A stretch of DNA of 64,000 nucleotides, taken from NCBI GenBank assembly GCA_014380615.1, contig JACMJM010000017.1:1-64000 (forward strand), read 5' to 3'. This DNA comes from Sphingobacteriaceae bacterium. GTDB lineage: Bacteria; Bacteroidota; Bacteroidia; Sphingobacteriales; Sphingobacteriaceae. Position numbers and translations under genes: made by a program. This document shows positions 17,153 through 26,572 of this stretch, one piece after another (positions within the stretch are counted from its first letter, which is position 1; the number at the start of each line of letters is the position of its first letter). Below the pieces are notes generated by a model that saw nothing but the letters and a program-made list of their open reading frames with translations, was not told where the DNA came from and made no database searches.

Positions 17153-17839
17153 ATGGCACTCATACTTCAATTAGAAACTTCTACTTCTTCCTGTTCTGTT
17201 GCTCTTGCGCTTGATGGCCAAGTACTGGCTTTAAAGGAATTAAATGAAAGGAATGCTCATGCAGGAATGCTCACTTTATTAATAGAAGAGGCAATGACTG
17301 AATCGGGAAAAGCATTTTCCGAACTTAATGCGGTAGCCGTGAGTATGGGGCCGGGTTCTTATACCGGTTTACGGATCGGGGTATCAACCGCAAAAGGCTT
17401 GTGTTATGCGCTTGATGTTCCTCTAATAGCGGTGAATACACTCGAAGCGATGACATTTGGAATGAAGTCGGCTTATGAAGATGATTCTGTTTTTTATTGC
17501 CCCATGATAGATGCCCGGAGGATGGAGGTTTACTCGGCTGTTTATAATCCAAACATGGAGGAGGTATTGCCTGTGGATGCCAGAATCATTGATGAGAATT
17601 CATTTTCTGAATTATTGAAAAAGAAAAAAGTGCTGTTTTTTGGCGATGGTGCTATGAAGTGTAAAGATGCGCTTAGTTATGACAATGCCTTATTTATCTC
17701 CGATTTTATAAATTCTGCTGCACATCTTACTGCGTTAGCTTATCAAAAATTTAAAGAGAATAATTTTGTGGATGTGGCTTACTTTGAGCCCTTTTACTTG
17801 AAGGATTTCCTGGTTACTCAGCCTAAAGCAGTGCGATAG
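17153..17839 (+). CDS. tsaB: tRNA threonylcarbamoyladenosine biosynthesis protein TsaB
   Basis: 228-residue ASKHA-fold protein that scaffolds TsaD and TsaE in making t6A37 of ANN-decoding tRNAs. Recognisable parts are ILQLETSTSSCSVALALDG at the N-terminus, NAHAGMLTLLIEEAM and MGPGSYTGLRIGVSTAKGL. The ATG at 17153 is chosen because homologous sequence begins at once (MALILQLETS); a longer frame from 17096 would overlap yidD and adds an unrelated 19 residues. A weak -7-like CATCTTTG lies just before the ATG, so it may have its own promoter. Confidence 0.93.
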   Translation: MALILQLETSTSSCSVALALDGQVLALKELNERNAHAGMLTLLIEEAMTESGKAFSELNAVAVSMGPGSYTGLRIGVSTAKGLCYALDVPLIAVNTLEAMTFGMKSAYEDDSVFYCPMIDARRMEVYSAVYNPNMEEVLPVDARIIDENSFSELLKKKKVLFFGDGAMKCKDALSYDNALFISDFINSAAHLTALAYQKFKENNFVDVAYFEPFYLKDFLVTQPKAVR

Positions 17840-17852
17840 ATTGATCTGTTTT

Positions 17853-19256
17853 TTAATGCTTCTTTTTAAATACCCGTTTGTACAAACGCTTGAAAAAGCT
17901 CTCTTTGAAATCCCTGTCGTCTACAGGAATAAATGAAGCGTTTTGCTGCCTTTCCATACTTTGCCCATATTTAAGCGCGAACCCTAAATAAACGGATGCG
18001 GCGGTATGGTTTTTTCCGATGTTCTCGTTCGAAGTAAGGACTCCTTTTGCTATATAATAGGATTTAAACACATTATCACTCCCCATAAAAAATTCAATGT
18101 TGGGCGTTTTAAGCATAAACTGGCCACCTATTTGAAAATAGTTGTTAAGATTATAGGCCGTAGATAAACTTAGATTAAGCAGACCGCTTCGGTAGGTGTT
18201 TATCAGGGCGATATCGCCACCTTTTTCGAAGATGCTTTTTGAGATCAGCAGGTTTGGTTGGTAGCTATTCAGGTTTTTGTTTAGAAGGAGTTCGGCGCGG
18301 GTATCGAGTTTGGTTGTATACTTTGATAGGTCTGGGTTGCTGAATAATTTTTTGCGAAGGTCCTTATTAAGTGTTCCCTGTTTTGTGCCCCCGGTAAAGT
18401 TGAGCGTATGGTTGAATGTAAATTTGTAAGGTGTTTTACCCCAACTTATAAAACCGAGGTCTTTTATATTCGCCAAAAGGAATAATTTGTTTTTTAATTT
18501 GTAATTAGCACTTAGGGTTAAGGCTAACCCCGGGTTTTTGAAACCAGGGATAATTACAGTTTTATCGGGGTCGTCATAGAGAATATTTGAGCGAAACGAA
18601 CCGCCCATATTAAGTACATAAGATTTATTAGCTTCATCAAAGCTTAGCGAAGAGCGGTCGATATCGAGGCTGCTATAGGCGATACCGCTTAAATAGCTCA
18701 GCTTTATCCCTAATCCCAGTTTTCTGTCATAATCCTCTCTAAAGGTAAATCCGAATTGATGGTAGGCAATACTCTCTCCCGAATTATTAAATAGATTTCC
18801 GTAAAGAGGTGTGTTGAAAAGCTTAAAGCTATTGAAAAGCGCAAGGGTTTCGTTTGTGATGGTGATGTTCCCGTAAGATTTTATTTGCCAGGAAAAACCT
18901 AGCTCCCGATTATAGTTTACCGCTTTGAAAATCTTAAACATAGCGATGTAAGTATTTTCGTTAAAGTGGATTGTATTTACTTCATTCCCGCCGATGGTGA
19001 GGCCATTTGTGTTAAAAACACCTTTGTAGAATAAGCTTTTAAAGCTAGTTTGAGCAGGGCCCTTAACAATAGCGTTTACCGACAGGTTTGGAATAAGAAA
19101 GTTAAACGCATACTTTCTGCTACTGTCTGTGTAAAATGCTTTTTGAGCAGGGTTTTCGAAAGAATCAAAGAGAGTCCGGGTGTTATAAAGGCTCAATTGT
19201 CCGAAGCTCTGATTTAGATTAAAGAAAATGAAAAGCAGAAGTAGATGTGTTTTCAT
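17853..19256 (-). CDS. Secreted beta-barrel-like protein, DUF5723 type
   Basis: 467 residues with a clear signal peptide (cut after QSFG). The rest is a long series of alternating beta-strands ending in aromatic residues, as in outer-membrane barrels. The opening (SLYNTRTLFDSFENPAQKAFY...KYAFNFLIPNLSVNAIVKGP) resembles DUF5723 proteins of Bacteroidota. Function unknown. It follows the 525-residue anchored protein by 19 bp on the same strand and is probably co-transcribed with it. Confidence 0.75.
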   Translation of the reverse strand: MKTHLLLLFIFFNLNQSFGQLSLYNTRTLFDSFENPAQKAFYTDSSRKYAFNFLIPNLSVNAIVKGPAQTSFKSLFYKGVFNTNGLTIGGNEVNTIHFNENTYIAMFKIFKAVNYNRELGFSWQIKSYGNITITNETLALFNSFKLFNTPLYGNLFNNSGESIAYHQFGFTFREDYDRKLGLGIKLSYLSGIAYSSLDIDRSSLSFDEANKSYVLNMGGSFRSNILYDDPDKTVIIPGFKNPGLALTLSANYKLKNKLFLLANIKDLGFISWGKTPYKFTFNHTLNFTGGTKQGTLNKDLRKKLFSNPDLSKYTTKLDTRAELLLNKNLNSYQPNLLISKSIFEKGGDIALINTYRSGLLNLSLSTAYNLNNYFQIGGQFMLKTPNIEFFMGSDNVFKSYYIAKGVLTSNENIGKNHTAASVYLGFALKYGQSMERQQNASFIPVDDRDFKESFFKRLYKRVFKKKH

Positions 19257-19275
19257 TTCAGCGCGGCCCCGGTGT

Positions 19276-20853
19276 TTATTTGTTTAACGAAATACTGTCG
19301 CCAGAGTTGTGACTTAAATAAAAATTACTAAAAAAATGGTCGCCTTCCGATGTCCATTGATACGACAGGCCGTAAAATTTTTTAAGTTCTATATTCTTTT
19401 CACTAAATCTATTTAAGTATTCTTTTTTGAGATGCGTTCTGGCTAGTCTGGCTGTTTTTTTTATGTTTATGAAGTAAAGTATATTACTCTGATGGGCAAC
19501 TAACTGGTCATAGCGTTTAAAATCGTCGGTGTTCGATAAAAAACGTTCGTTTTCATACCCGCTTAAAAAATTGGTTATTATGCCCGGAGTATTCGCAATG
19601 ATGATGTAATTATCGGCAATAGCGTAATATGGCCTTGGGAATTTTTTTAGCGGATCGCCAAAGTAGTAGTAGAAGAGATGACTGTAATTTACCTGGCTGA
19701 TAACCTCATTCACGGGGCGGCTAATCAACTGAAGTTTGAAATTTATATTTCGGCCATTAGAAGTTGAAATTAGAGCAAATTGCTCTCCATACGAATTTTC
19801 AACACAAACAAATTCTTTTCCCAATAGCGGTTTTATATCCCGGTCGGGATTAACACCAGTAGATGATTCTATAGTGGTAAGTTGGTTTTTGAGTTTTCTC
19901 AACTCCCCCCTTCTGTCAAAGTAGCTTTTTAAGTCATCGTGAAATCTGTTTATATCTGATAAGCCGAATGCCAGAAAAGTTGCCGTGTTTTCGGGTAAGA
20001 TTTTCTTTATTGTATTTGGTACAGATTTTTGATGAAGAAAAACAGTTAAATAGTTTGGATTCAGGCTGTCTACCGTGCTTATGCCGTTTAGCATTAACGC
20101 ATCGCTCTTAAAGTTCATACTTAATGATGTATAGCCCTTTAATTGCTTTAATAACCCTATATTTCCGTCAGACTTGTCCGTCATGAAGTGCATCAGAAAA
20201 GGTTCAAGAACACGTTGATTAACAAATAAATTAACCGGCGAATTTAAATTTTGCGCACTGGCTTTATTAATAGCCTCTGTCGCAGCTTTATTTAAATGAG
20301 CTTCTTCCCGGTTGATACATTTTTTAATCAGATCTTCGGAAAAGCTTAATAACGCGATTCCCTGCTCAAGGAACAGGTAGGCAGGTTTGTGAAGCAAATC
20401 GGAATGGATTGTGTAGGTGTTTTTTGGGCCCTTGTCTATACGGAAGTTGGGTATATCGGATAAAGACTTGCTGATCTCCTCGTTCGAATAATCCTTGTCA
20501 AGATTCATGCAGTATAAAAGTTCCACCGAGTCTTTTCCGGCATGTAAAGACACGAACACTCTTTTATCAAAAGTAACTTCGGCAAGTTTGGTATGAGTAA
20601 CCAAACTTTTTAAATGGTCTAGTTCAGAAGACCGGCTTTGTCCCAGTATTTCCTTAAATAATTTGTAGTCTTTAAAAATCTCATAAAACGACTCATCGTT
20701 ATTAAAGTGAAGTACCAATGCGGCATCGGCGGGAATAAAATTCAGTACTTTAGTAATGTTATTGTCCCGTCCCGCTAAAGCGGTAAAATACTTTGTTGCC
20801 AGGGCGGCAATAGCAACTAACAAAATTGTACAAAGTATAATAATATTCCTCAT
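19276..20853 (-). CDS. Membrane-anchored or exported protein of unknown function
   Basis: 525-residue protein with an N-terminal hydrophobic segment (MRNIIILCTILLVAIAALAT). The body has repeated alpha/beta segments (FIPADAALVLHFNNDESFYEIFKDY, ENTATFLAFGLSDINRFHDDLKSYF) reminiscent of DUF3352-type proteins, but I cannot assign it firmly. It likely works in the periplasm together with the barrel-like protein encoded 19 bp downstream. Confidence 0.72.
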   Translation of the reverse strand: MRNIIILCTILLVAIAALATKYFTALAGRDNNITKVLNFIPADAALVLHFNNDESFYEIFKDYKLFKEILGQSRSSELDHLKSLVTHTKLAEVTFDKRVFVSLHAGKDSVELLYCMNLDKDYSNEEISKSLSDIPNFRIDKGPKNTYTIHSDLLHKPAYLFLEQGIALLSFSEDLIKKCINREEAHLNKAATEAINKASAQNLNSPVNLFVNQRVLEPFLMHFMTDKSDGNIGLLKQLKGYTSLSMNFKSDALMLNGISTVDSLNPNYLTVFLHQKSVPNTIKKILPENTATFLAFGLSDINRFHDDLKSYFDRRGELRKLKNQLTTIESSTGVNPDRDIKPLLGKEFVCVENSYGEQFALISTSNGRNINFKLQLISRPVNEVISQVNYSHLFYYYFGDPLKKFPRPYYAIADNYIIIANTPGIITNFLSGYENERFLSNTDDFKRYDQLVAHQSNILYFINIKKTARLARTHLKKEYLNRFSEKNIELKKFYGLSYQWTSEGDHFFSNFYLSHNSGDSISLNK

Positions 20854-20927
20854 CAGCTTTCAAAATTAACTCTTTAAAGTGTAAGAAATCTTAATGGTAT
20901 TATTAAATTAGCAAATCATCACAGGTT

Positions 20928-21311
20928 ATGAACAGGCAAATTATAATTACGGCCTCATTAATGGGCTTAGCCGCAGTAATTTTCGGAGCTTTTGGGGCGC
21001 ACGCTTTAAAATCCAGCCTTAGTTCTGCCGATCTTGAAGTATGGAAAACAGCGGTTAGTTATCAGTTTTATCATACCCTGGCATTGCTTTTTTTATCCAC
21101 TTTTTCAAAATACAGAAGCCGCTCTATCCGTTTTGCTTATTGGGCATTTACCGGCGGGATTTTCTTATTCTCGGGCTCGCTTTATCTATTATCAACCCGA
21201 ACTATTAGCGGAGTTAATTTCTCTTTTCTAGGGCCCGTTACGCCTATTGGCGGGGTTTTATTTATTATGGGATGGTTTTTTTTGCTTTTCGCCGCTTTAA
21301 AGAATAAATAA
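20928..21311 (+). CDS. DUF423 family membrane protein
   Basis: 127-residue inner-membrane protein with four hydrophobic helices. Conserved DUF423 segments are present: LAAVIFGAFGAHALKSSLS, WKTAVSYQFYHTLALL and the C-terminal VTPIGGVLFIMGW. Molecular role unknown. The stop codon directly abuts the priA ATG, so the two are translated as a unit. Confidence 0.92.
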   Translation: MNRQIIITASLMGLAAVIFGAFGAHALKSSLSSADLEVWKTAVSYQFYHTLALLFLSTFSKYRSRSIRFAYWAFTGGIFLFSGSLYLLSTRTISGVNFSFLGPVTPIGGVLFIMGWFFLLFAALKNK

Positions 21312-23792
21312 ATGCTTGAGTTTAATGAGGGGGCGGGGGAGCGGCAAACCTTTTTTGTTGATGTAATTCTTCCCTTAGCAATATCTAAAACGTATACCTA
21401 TCGTGTTCCGCACAATTTTAACGACAGCGTTAGTATTGGAAAAAGGGTAATTGTTCAGTTCGGGAAAAGCAGAATTTATACCGCCATCATTTTAAGTATT
21501 ACAGAAGATCCTCCCTTGCTTTATGAGGCCAAATACATTATTGATGTTTTAGACGACGAGCCCATCGTAAATAAAAGCCAGTTGAAAGTATGGCAATGGA
21601 TGGCCTCTTATTACATGTGTTATATAGGCGAAGTAATGCAGGCCGCTTTGCCCGCCGCACTCAAACTTGCCAGTGAGACAAAAATTATTCTTGTAAAGGA
21701 TGTTGTGTATGATAAGGGGATTCTCAACGATAAAGAGTTCTTAATTATCGATGCTCTGGAAATTCAGCCCGAATTACGAGTTAGTGATATAGCAAGTTTG
21801 CTAGGACAGAAAACAGTGTTTCCGCTTTTAAAAGCATTATTCGAGAAGGGGATTATTCATATCTCCGAGGAGATTTCTGAACGATTTAAACCCCGTCGTA
21901 AAGCCTATCTGAAATTGAATCCGGTTTATGACGAGCCCGAAAGCAGGAAGGCTTTGTTTCAGGTTCTCGAAAAAGCACCGAAGCAGCTGGATGTACTGCT
22001 GGGCTACCTGAAACTTAGTAAAACAAGTGCGGAAGTATTAAAGTCGCTGGTTGTTGAGGAGTCGGGTTGCGGAGCGTCGGTATTAAAGGCATTGGTTGAT
22101 AAGGAAATATTTATACAAGAAGATAAAGTAGTAAGCCGACTTGATGCGGCTGAGGAGGAGCTTGAAGATAATTTCACATTAAGTGTTTCGCAGCAGCAAG
22201 CAATGGAGGCTATCCGGGAGCAGTTTATTACTAAAGATGTGATATTGCTGCACGGTATTACGTCATCGGGCAAAACCCAACTTTACATCCGACTTATCGA
22301 GCAAGCTTTAATCGATAAAAAGCAAGTTTTATATCTTTTACCCGAAATTGCCCTTACCGCTCAGATGATTGAGCGCTTACGTCGTTACTTTGGAAATCGG
22401 ATCGGGATTTATCATTCGCGTTTTAGTGATAATGAACGTGCCGAAGTATGGAATAAGATTTTAAAAAAGGAATACGACATTGTTCTTGGTGCCCGCTCGT
22501 CCATTTTTCTACCTTTCACTAACCTCGGACTTGTTATTGTTGATGAAGAGCACGAAGCATCTTACAAGCAATTCGACCCCGCTCCGCGCTACCACGCCCG
22601 GGATACGGCAATTTACCTGGCGCAGGTACATCAGGCTAAAGTATTGCTGGGTTCGGCTACACCATCGCTTGAGAGTTATTATAATGTACAAACCGATAAA
22701 TATGGTTTGGTGGAATTGAAGGAGCGGTTCGGGAACTCTAAGCTTCCGCAGATTGAAATAGTGAGCATTACGGATGAAACCAATAAAAAGACCATTCAAA
22801 GTAATTTTACAAGTGTTTTAGTTGGCGAAATAAAACTGGCACTGGAAAATAAGGAGCAGGTTATATTATTTCAAAACAGGAGAGGGTATACCCCGATTCT
22901 AATTTGCCGAACCTGTAACTATTTGCCGAAGTGCATTAATTGCGATGTGAGTCTTACTTATCATAAAAGCACCGGAAAGCTGCATTGCCACTATTGCGGC
23001 TATAAACAGGATACCATTAGCCGTTGCCCGGCCTGTGGGTCAACGCACATAGAACAAAAGGGCTTTGGTACCGAAAAAATAGAAGAGGATCTTCAGATTC
23101 TTATCCCCGAAACAAGGATTTCCCGCATGGATCTCGACACTACGCGTTCAAAAAATAGTTTTCAAAAGCTGATCGGAGATTTTGAAGATGCGAAAATAGA
23201 TGTACTGGTGGGTACACAGATGGTTGCGAAAGGATTAGATTTTGGAAATGTAACCGTAATTGGCATAATAAGTGCCGATAGTTTGCTTAATTACCCCGAT
23301 TTTAGGGCATTCGAACGAAGCTTTCAAATGCTCTCGCAGGTTGCGGGCCGGGCCGGCAGGCGCGATAAGGTAGGAAAGGTAGTAATTCAAACCTTTAACC
23401 CAACACACCGGATAATAGAGCAGGTGATAAAAAATGATTTTGAGGGAATGTATAACCGCGAAATGATTGATCGAAAAACATTCCTGTATCCGCCTTTATA
23501 TCGACTTATTCGTTTAGATATCAAACATAAAGATTCAATGAAGTTGTCGGATATCGCTTACCGGATATCGCTTGAATTACGCTCTACTTTAGGAAAGAGG
23601 GTGCTGGGCCCCGAAGAACCCCTAATTAGCAGAATCAGGAACTTTTATATCCGAACGATTTATATTAAGATTGAGCGCAACGGAATTTCTGCTGCAAGGG
23701 TAAAAAACTTTATAAATGAGGTGATCGCTAATGTCGAGATCAATAACCTGAATAAGGGCACCTTAGTTCAGGTAGATGTAGATCCTTATTAG
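21312..23792 (+). CDS. priA: Primosomal protein N' (replication restart helicase PriA)
   Basis: 826-residue 3'-5' DNA helicase that reloads the replisome at stalled forks. Domains in order: N-terminal 3'-DNA-binding domain (about 15-115), winged helix (about 140-260), helicase lobe 1 with Walker A GITSSGKTQLY and the DEEH box, and two zinc sites inserted in lobe 2 (CRTCNYLPKCINC, CHYCG, CPACG). Further motifs are GTQMVAKGLDF and QVAGRAGR. The C-terminal domain follows. It starts with no gap after the DUF423 gene and overlaps the convergent gene at 23789-24544 by 4 bp. Confidence 0.97.
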   Translation: MLEFNEGAGERQTFFVDVILPLAISKTYTYRVPHNFNDSVSIGKRVIVQFGKSRIYTAIILSITEDPPLLYEAKYIIDVLDDEPIVNKSQLKVWQWMASYYMCYIGEVMQAALPAALKLASETKIILVKDVVYDKGILNDKEFLIIDALEIQPELRVSDIASLLGQKTVFPLLKALFEKGIIHISEEISERFKPRRKAYLKLNPVYDEPESRKALFQVLEKAPKQLDVLLGYLKLSKTSAEVLKSLVVEESGCGASVLKALVDKEIFIQEDKVVSRLDAAEEELEDNFTLSVSQQQAMEAIREQFITKDVILLHGITSSGKTQLYIRLIEQALIDKKQVLYLLPEIALTAQMIERLRRYFGNRIGIYHSRFSDNERAEVWNKILKKEYDIVLGARSSIFLPFTNLGLVIVDEEHEASYKQFDPAPRYHARDTAIYLAQVHQAKVLLGSATPSLESYYNVQTDKYGLVELKERFGNSKLPQIEIVSITDETNKKTIQSNFTSVLVGEIKLALENKEQVILFQNRRGYTPILICRTCNYLPKCINCDVSLTYHKSTGKLHCHYCGYKQDTISRCPACGSTHIEQKGFGTEKIEEDLQILIPETRISRMDLDTTRSKNSFQKLIGDFEDAKIDVLVGTQMVAKGLDFGNVTVIGIISADSLLNYPDFRAFERSFQMLSQVAGRAGRRDKVGKVVIQTFNPTHRIIEQVIKNDFEGMYNREMIDRKTFLYPPLYRLIRLDIKHKDSMKLSDIAYRISLELRSTLGKRVLGPEEPLISRIRNFYIRTIYIKIERNGISAARVKNFINEVIANVEINNLNKGTLVQVDVDPY

Positions 23793-24544
23793 TAAGCTAA
23801 ACCGAAGTTATATTGTATGGTAGCCATACTTACGGGTCTCAATAAAAATTCCCATTTGTTGTACTGGCTAAACGAACGTGTTCTATTTATGTCTTTCGAA
23901 ACCCGTTCTTGCTTTTCGTAACTGTAAAGTAATCCGATGCCGCTTTCTATAGAAAATGTAAAATGGCTTACCGGGGTAAATTTTAACCCGAAGTTAGGTG
24001 ATAATGATAATCCGTTTTTAAGCGTATTTACTTCATAGGGATTACTATAATTTAAAGTACCGGCATTAGCAACATCCCCCTTAAACGCATTTCTCCTGTA
24101 TCCTATATCAAAAGCAAAGTAAGGTTGCAGCATTCCGTAAACGAAGTTTTTTTCAAAACCAACTCTTGCAGAAAAGTCTTTCACTTGTCCTTTAGCCTCT
24201 TCGCAGTCCTCGCATTCGTTTTTAAAAGTGATGTTTTGTTTGTAAAAGTTCGTGGCGATACGGTAACTTATCTGATTGTCATTAAGCTTAACAAATACCC
24301 CGTTAACAACGGTAGTCACCAGATTATTCGCATTGGTCTGATTTAGGATTTTTGGAAACTCTTCGTAGCTAAAAGCCTTTAGCCCAATTGTATACATGTA
24401 AAGCCTGGACGTTTTATATTGTGAAGACTTTATCTTAACATTAGAGTTGTCTACAGTGTCAATTCTAATAATTTGAGCTTGAGTGCTAACTGAGGCAACT
24501 ACTAAAACAACCAATAAAATCGTATTTATACGGAAAGCGGTCAT
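23789..24544 (-). CDS. Outer-membrane beta-barrel-like protein
   Basis: 251-residue exported protein (signal peptide cut after STQA). The mature chain is rich in alternating strands and ends with a terminal aromatic pattern (MATIQYNFGLAY) typical of small outer-membrane barrels. A short acidic, Cys-containing loop (NECEDCEEAKG) is unusual for such barrels and could be a disulfide or metal site. No family assigned. Confidence 0.75.
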   Translation of the reverse strand: MTAFRINTILLVVLVVASVSTQAQIIRIDTVDNSNVKIKSSQYKTSRLYMYTIGLKAFSYEEFPKILNQTNANNLVTTVVNGVFVKLNDNQISYRIATNFYKQNITFKNECEDCEEAKGQVKDFSARVGFEKNFVYGMLQPYFAFDIGYRRNAFKGDVANAGTLNYSNPYEVNTLKNGLSLSPNFGLKFTPVSHFTFSIESGIGLLYSYEKQERVSKDINRTRSFSQYNKWEFLLRPVSMATIQYNFGLAY

Positions 24545-24648
24545 GCTGTAAAAGTAACAAAACTTATTATCGTAAAATAAATAAATACTTGCTTAATAAA
24601 AATCGAATTTTATTTATTGTTTAAATGGCTAGTAAGCCTTTCAAAGTT

Positions 24649-24656
24649 TATTTTTG
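24649..24656 (+). promoter_or_regulatory. Promoter -7 box for pcm
   Basis: TATTTTTG matches TAnnTTTG and ends 7 bp before the ATG at 24664, implying a very short leader. It rules out the upstream in-frame start at 24625. No clear -33 box. Confidence 0.5.
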
Positions 24657-24663
24657 CACAAGA

Positions 24664-25323
24664 ATGGCCTATAAATTTATTGATAACTATCGCGAACGGG
24701 GAGCCCGAAAAAAACTGGTTGCTTTTCTTAGAGACGAACGGAAGATTGAAGATGAGGATGTACTTAACGCTATAGGCAAAGTGCCGCGCCATTACTTTTT
24801 CGATGAAACTTTCTGGAACCAGGCCTATAAAGATATAGCCTTTCCGATAGGCGAGGGGCAAACCATTTCGCAGCCTTATACCGTTGCTTATCAAACCCAG
24901 CTGCTTCACATTAAACCAGGGGATAAAGTGCTCGAAATTGGAACGGGATCTGGTTATCAAACCTGTGTGCTGCTGGAATTAAAGGCAAGGATATTTACCA
25001 TCGAGCGGCAGGAAAAGCTTTATGAAAAGGCGAAACTTTTTCTTAGTAAAATGAATTATTATCCCGAATTTTTTTTGGGAGATGGGTCTTGTGGAATTCC
25101 TCAGTATGCGCCTTACGACAAGATACTGGTTACTGCCGGCGCTCCTTTCGTGCCCGAAGATTTGCTCAAACAATTAAAAATCGGTGGCTTATGTGTGATT
25201 CCGGTGGGTGATGAAAAATCGCAAAAGATGATTACGGTATTACGGGTGAACGAGAATGATTTCGAAAAAATAGAATTGGATACCTTTCGCTTTGTTCCGT
25301 TAGTTGGAGATAAAGCATGGTAA
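24664..25323 (+). CDS. pcm: Protein-L-isoaspartate O-methyltransferase
   Basis: 219-residue SAM-dependent enzyme that methylates isoaspartyl residues for repair of aged proteins. It has the PCMT N-terminus (VPRHYFFDETFWNQAYKDIAFPIGEGQTISQPYTVA), SAM motif I VLEIGTGSGYQTCVL, and a C-terminal VPLVGDKAW. The ATG at 24664 is chosen because a promoter box sits between it and the alternative start at 24625. Confidence 0.93.
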   Translation: MAYKFIDNYRERGARKKLVAFLRDERKIEDEDVLNAIGKVPRHYFFDETFWNQAYKDIAFPIGEGQTISQPYTVAYQTQLLHIKPGDKVLEIGTGSGYQTCVLLELKARIFTIERQEKLYEKAKLFLSKMNYYPEFFLGDGSCGIPQYAPYDKILVTAGAPFVPEDLLKQLKIGGLCVIPVGDEKSQKMITVLRVNENDFEKIELDTFRFVPLVGDKAW

Positions 25324-25353
25324 AAAACTTGTTTAAATTAAGAGTATCTATTG

Positions 25354-25803
25354 TCAGCTTTTCAATGCTCTGCTTAATTCAATTTTACTCTCCCGGTCTT
25401 TAATCGTATCCCTTTTGTCGAACAACTTTTTACCTTGCGCAAGGCCTATTTCAAGTTTAGCAAAACCGCGGTCGCTTATAAAAAGCCGCAACGGTACAAT
25501 GGTAAATCCTTTTTCCTCGCCCTTTTCTTTAAGTTTTTTAAGCTCTTTTTTTTTAAGCAACAATGCTCTGTCTCGCTTTTGTTCATGATTATAAAACGAA
25601 CCGTGTGAGTACTCGGCTATGTGCATATTACGTACGTAGAGGCCTTCATTTAAAAAGGTACAAAATGCATCATTGATGTTTACTTTGCCCTCTCTGATTG
25701 ACTTTATTTCGGTGCCCAATAATTTCAAGCCTGCGGTAAAGGTTTCAAGGATATAAAACTCGAAGTATGCCTTTTTATTTTTTATGTTTAAATCGTTCTT
25801 CAT
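25354..25803 (-). CDS. smpB: SsrA-binding protein SmpB
   Basis: 149-residue protein that carries tmRNA to stalled ribosomes in trans-translation. It has the conserved beginning (KNKKAYFEFYILETFTAGLKLLGTEIKSIREGKVNI), the EYSHGSFYNHEQKRDRALLL RNA-binding stretch and the C-terminal DKRDTIKDRESK helix. Full length for the family. It lies 23 bp downstream of the metal-dependent regulator and may be co-transcribed with it. The tmRNA gene itself is not in this window. Confidence 0.97.
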   Translation of the reverse strand: MKNDLNIKNKKAYFEFYILETFTAGLKLLGTEIKSIREGKVNINDAFCTFLNEGLYVRNMHIAEYSHGSFYNHEQKRDRALLLKKKELKKLKEKGEEKGFTIVPLRLFISDRGFAKLEIGLAQGKKLFDKRDTIKDRESKIELSRALKS

Positions 25804-25826
25804 GGGAATGTGATGTCCTGAAAGGA

Positions 25827-26483
25827 TCAGACTATAAGGATATTTTCTGCGAATTTCTGCGACACATTGATCGTGGCGCCACTGATCATAATTTCCATCG
25901 AGCCGTCATAAGCCTGGCGTGATACAACTTTGATCGGCGTATCAATACCAAGATTTAATTGGCTAACATATTGCAGAAACGCAGCTGTATTATCTTTAAC
26001 CGCTACCATTTTACAGCTCGCTCCGGTTTCTACTTCAGAAAGCGTTTTCTTGAATGATTGTTTTAATTCTCCTTTAGCGTTGGGTATACAATCTCCATGT
26101 GGGTCAACTTCCGGATATCCCAAAAACTTATCGAGCTTGTCTACCAGTTTTGGCGAATGAATATGCTCAAGCTGCTCTGCCACCTCATGTACCTCATCCC
26201 AGGTAAATTCGAGCTTTTCGTACAAAAAAGTCTCCCAAAGCCTGTGTTTACGCAGAATTTCAACAGCTTTGTTTCTGCCCGTGTCCGAAAGAGAGATCTT
26301 ACCATATTTTTCATATTGGATAAGTTTCTTTTCCTTCAGCTTTTTAAGCATATCAGTTGCCGTTGCTGGTTTTACACCGAGGTAAAAAGCCAGCTCATTC
26401 GTTCCAGCCTCAACTTTATCTTCAATCTCCATTGTTAAATGAAGCAGCGCTTTTAAATAATTCTCTTCGGTAAAGGATAACAT
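25827..26483 (-). CDS. DtxR/MntR-family metal-dependent repressor
   Basis: 218-residue regulator with an N-terminal winged helix (FTEENYLKALLHL...LGVKPATATDMLKKLKEKKLIQYEKYG), a metal-binding dimerisation domain (ETFLYEKLEFTWDEVHEVAEQLEHIHSPKLVDKLDKFLGYPEVDPHGDCIPN) and a C-terminal FeoA/SH3-like domain (about 150-218). With Mn2+ or Fe2+ bound it would repress metal uptake. The divergent TonB receptor and the nearby Nramp gene share a DtxR-like operator, fitting that role. Whether manganese or iron is the effector is not clear from sequence. Confidence 0.92.
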   Translation of the reverse strand: MLSFTEENYLKALLHLTMEIEDKVEAGTNELAFYLGVKPATATDMLKKLKEKKLIQYEKYGKISLSDTGRNKAVEILRKHRLWETFLYEKLEFTWDEVHEVAEQLEHIHSPKLVDKLDKFLGYPEVDPHGDCIPNAKGELKQSFKKTLSEVETGASCKMVAVKDNTAAFLQYVSQLNLGIDTPIKVVSRQAYDGSMEIMISGATINVSQKFAENILIV

Positions 26484-26506
26484 TGGGATAAAAGTAAAGA
26501 AAAAAA

Positions 26507-26514
26507 CAAAATTA
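26507..26514 (-). promoter_or_regulatory. Promoter -7 box for the metal-dependent repressor
   Basis: On the minus strand this reads TAATTTTG, matching the consensus, and ends 24 bp before the repressor ATG. The DtxR-like site at 26521-26534 lies directly upstream, so binding would also affect the repressor's own promoter. No -33 TTG seen. Confidence 0.45.
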
Positions 26515-26517
26515 AAA

Positions 26518-26548
26518 TTGTTAGGTTAGTCTAATTGTTATAGTTTTG
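26518..26548 (+). promoter_or_regulatory. Promoter of the TonB receptor with an embedded DtxR-like operator
   Basis: TTG (26518-26520), a 20-bp spacer and TAGTTTTG (26541-26548) form the promoter. The spacer contains TTAGGTTAGTCTAA at 26521-26534, which matches 13 of the first 14 positions of the classical DtxR consensus TTAGGTTAGCCTAACCTAA. A bound repressor would sit between -33 and -7 and block polymerase. A near-identical 14-mer is upstream of the Nramp gene. Confidence 0.7.
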
Positions 26549-26572
26549 TTATTCTTAATTTAAATGTGAGAC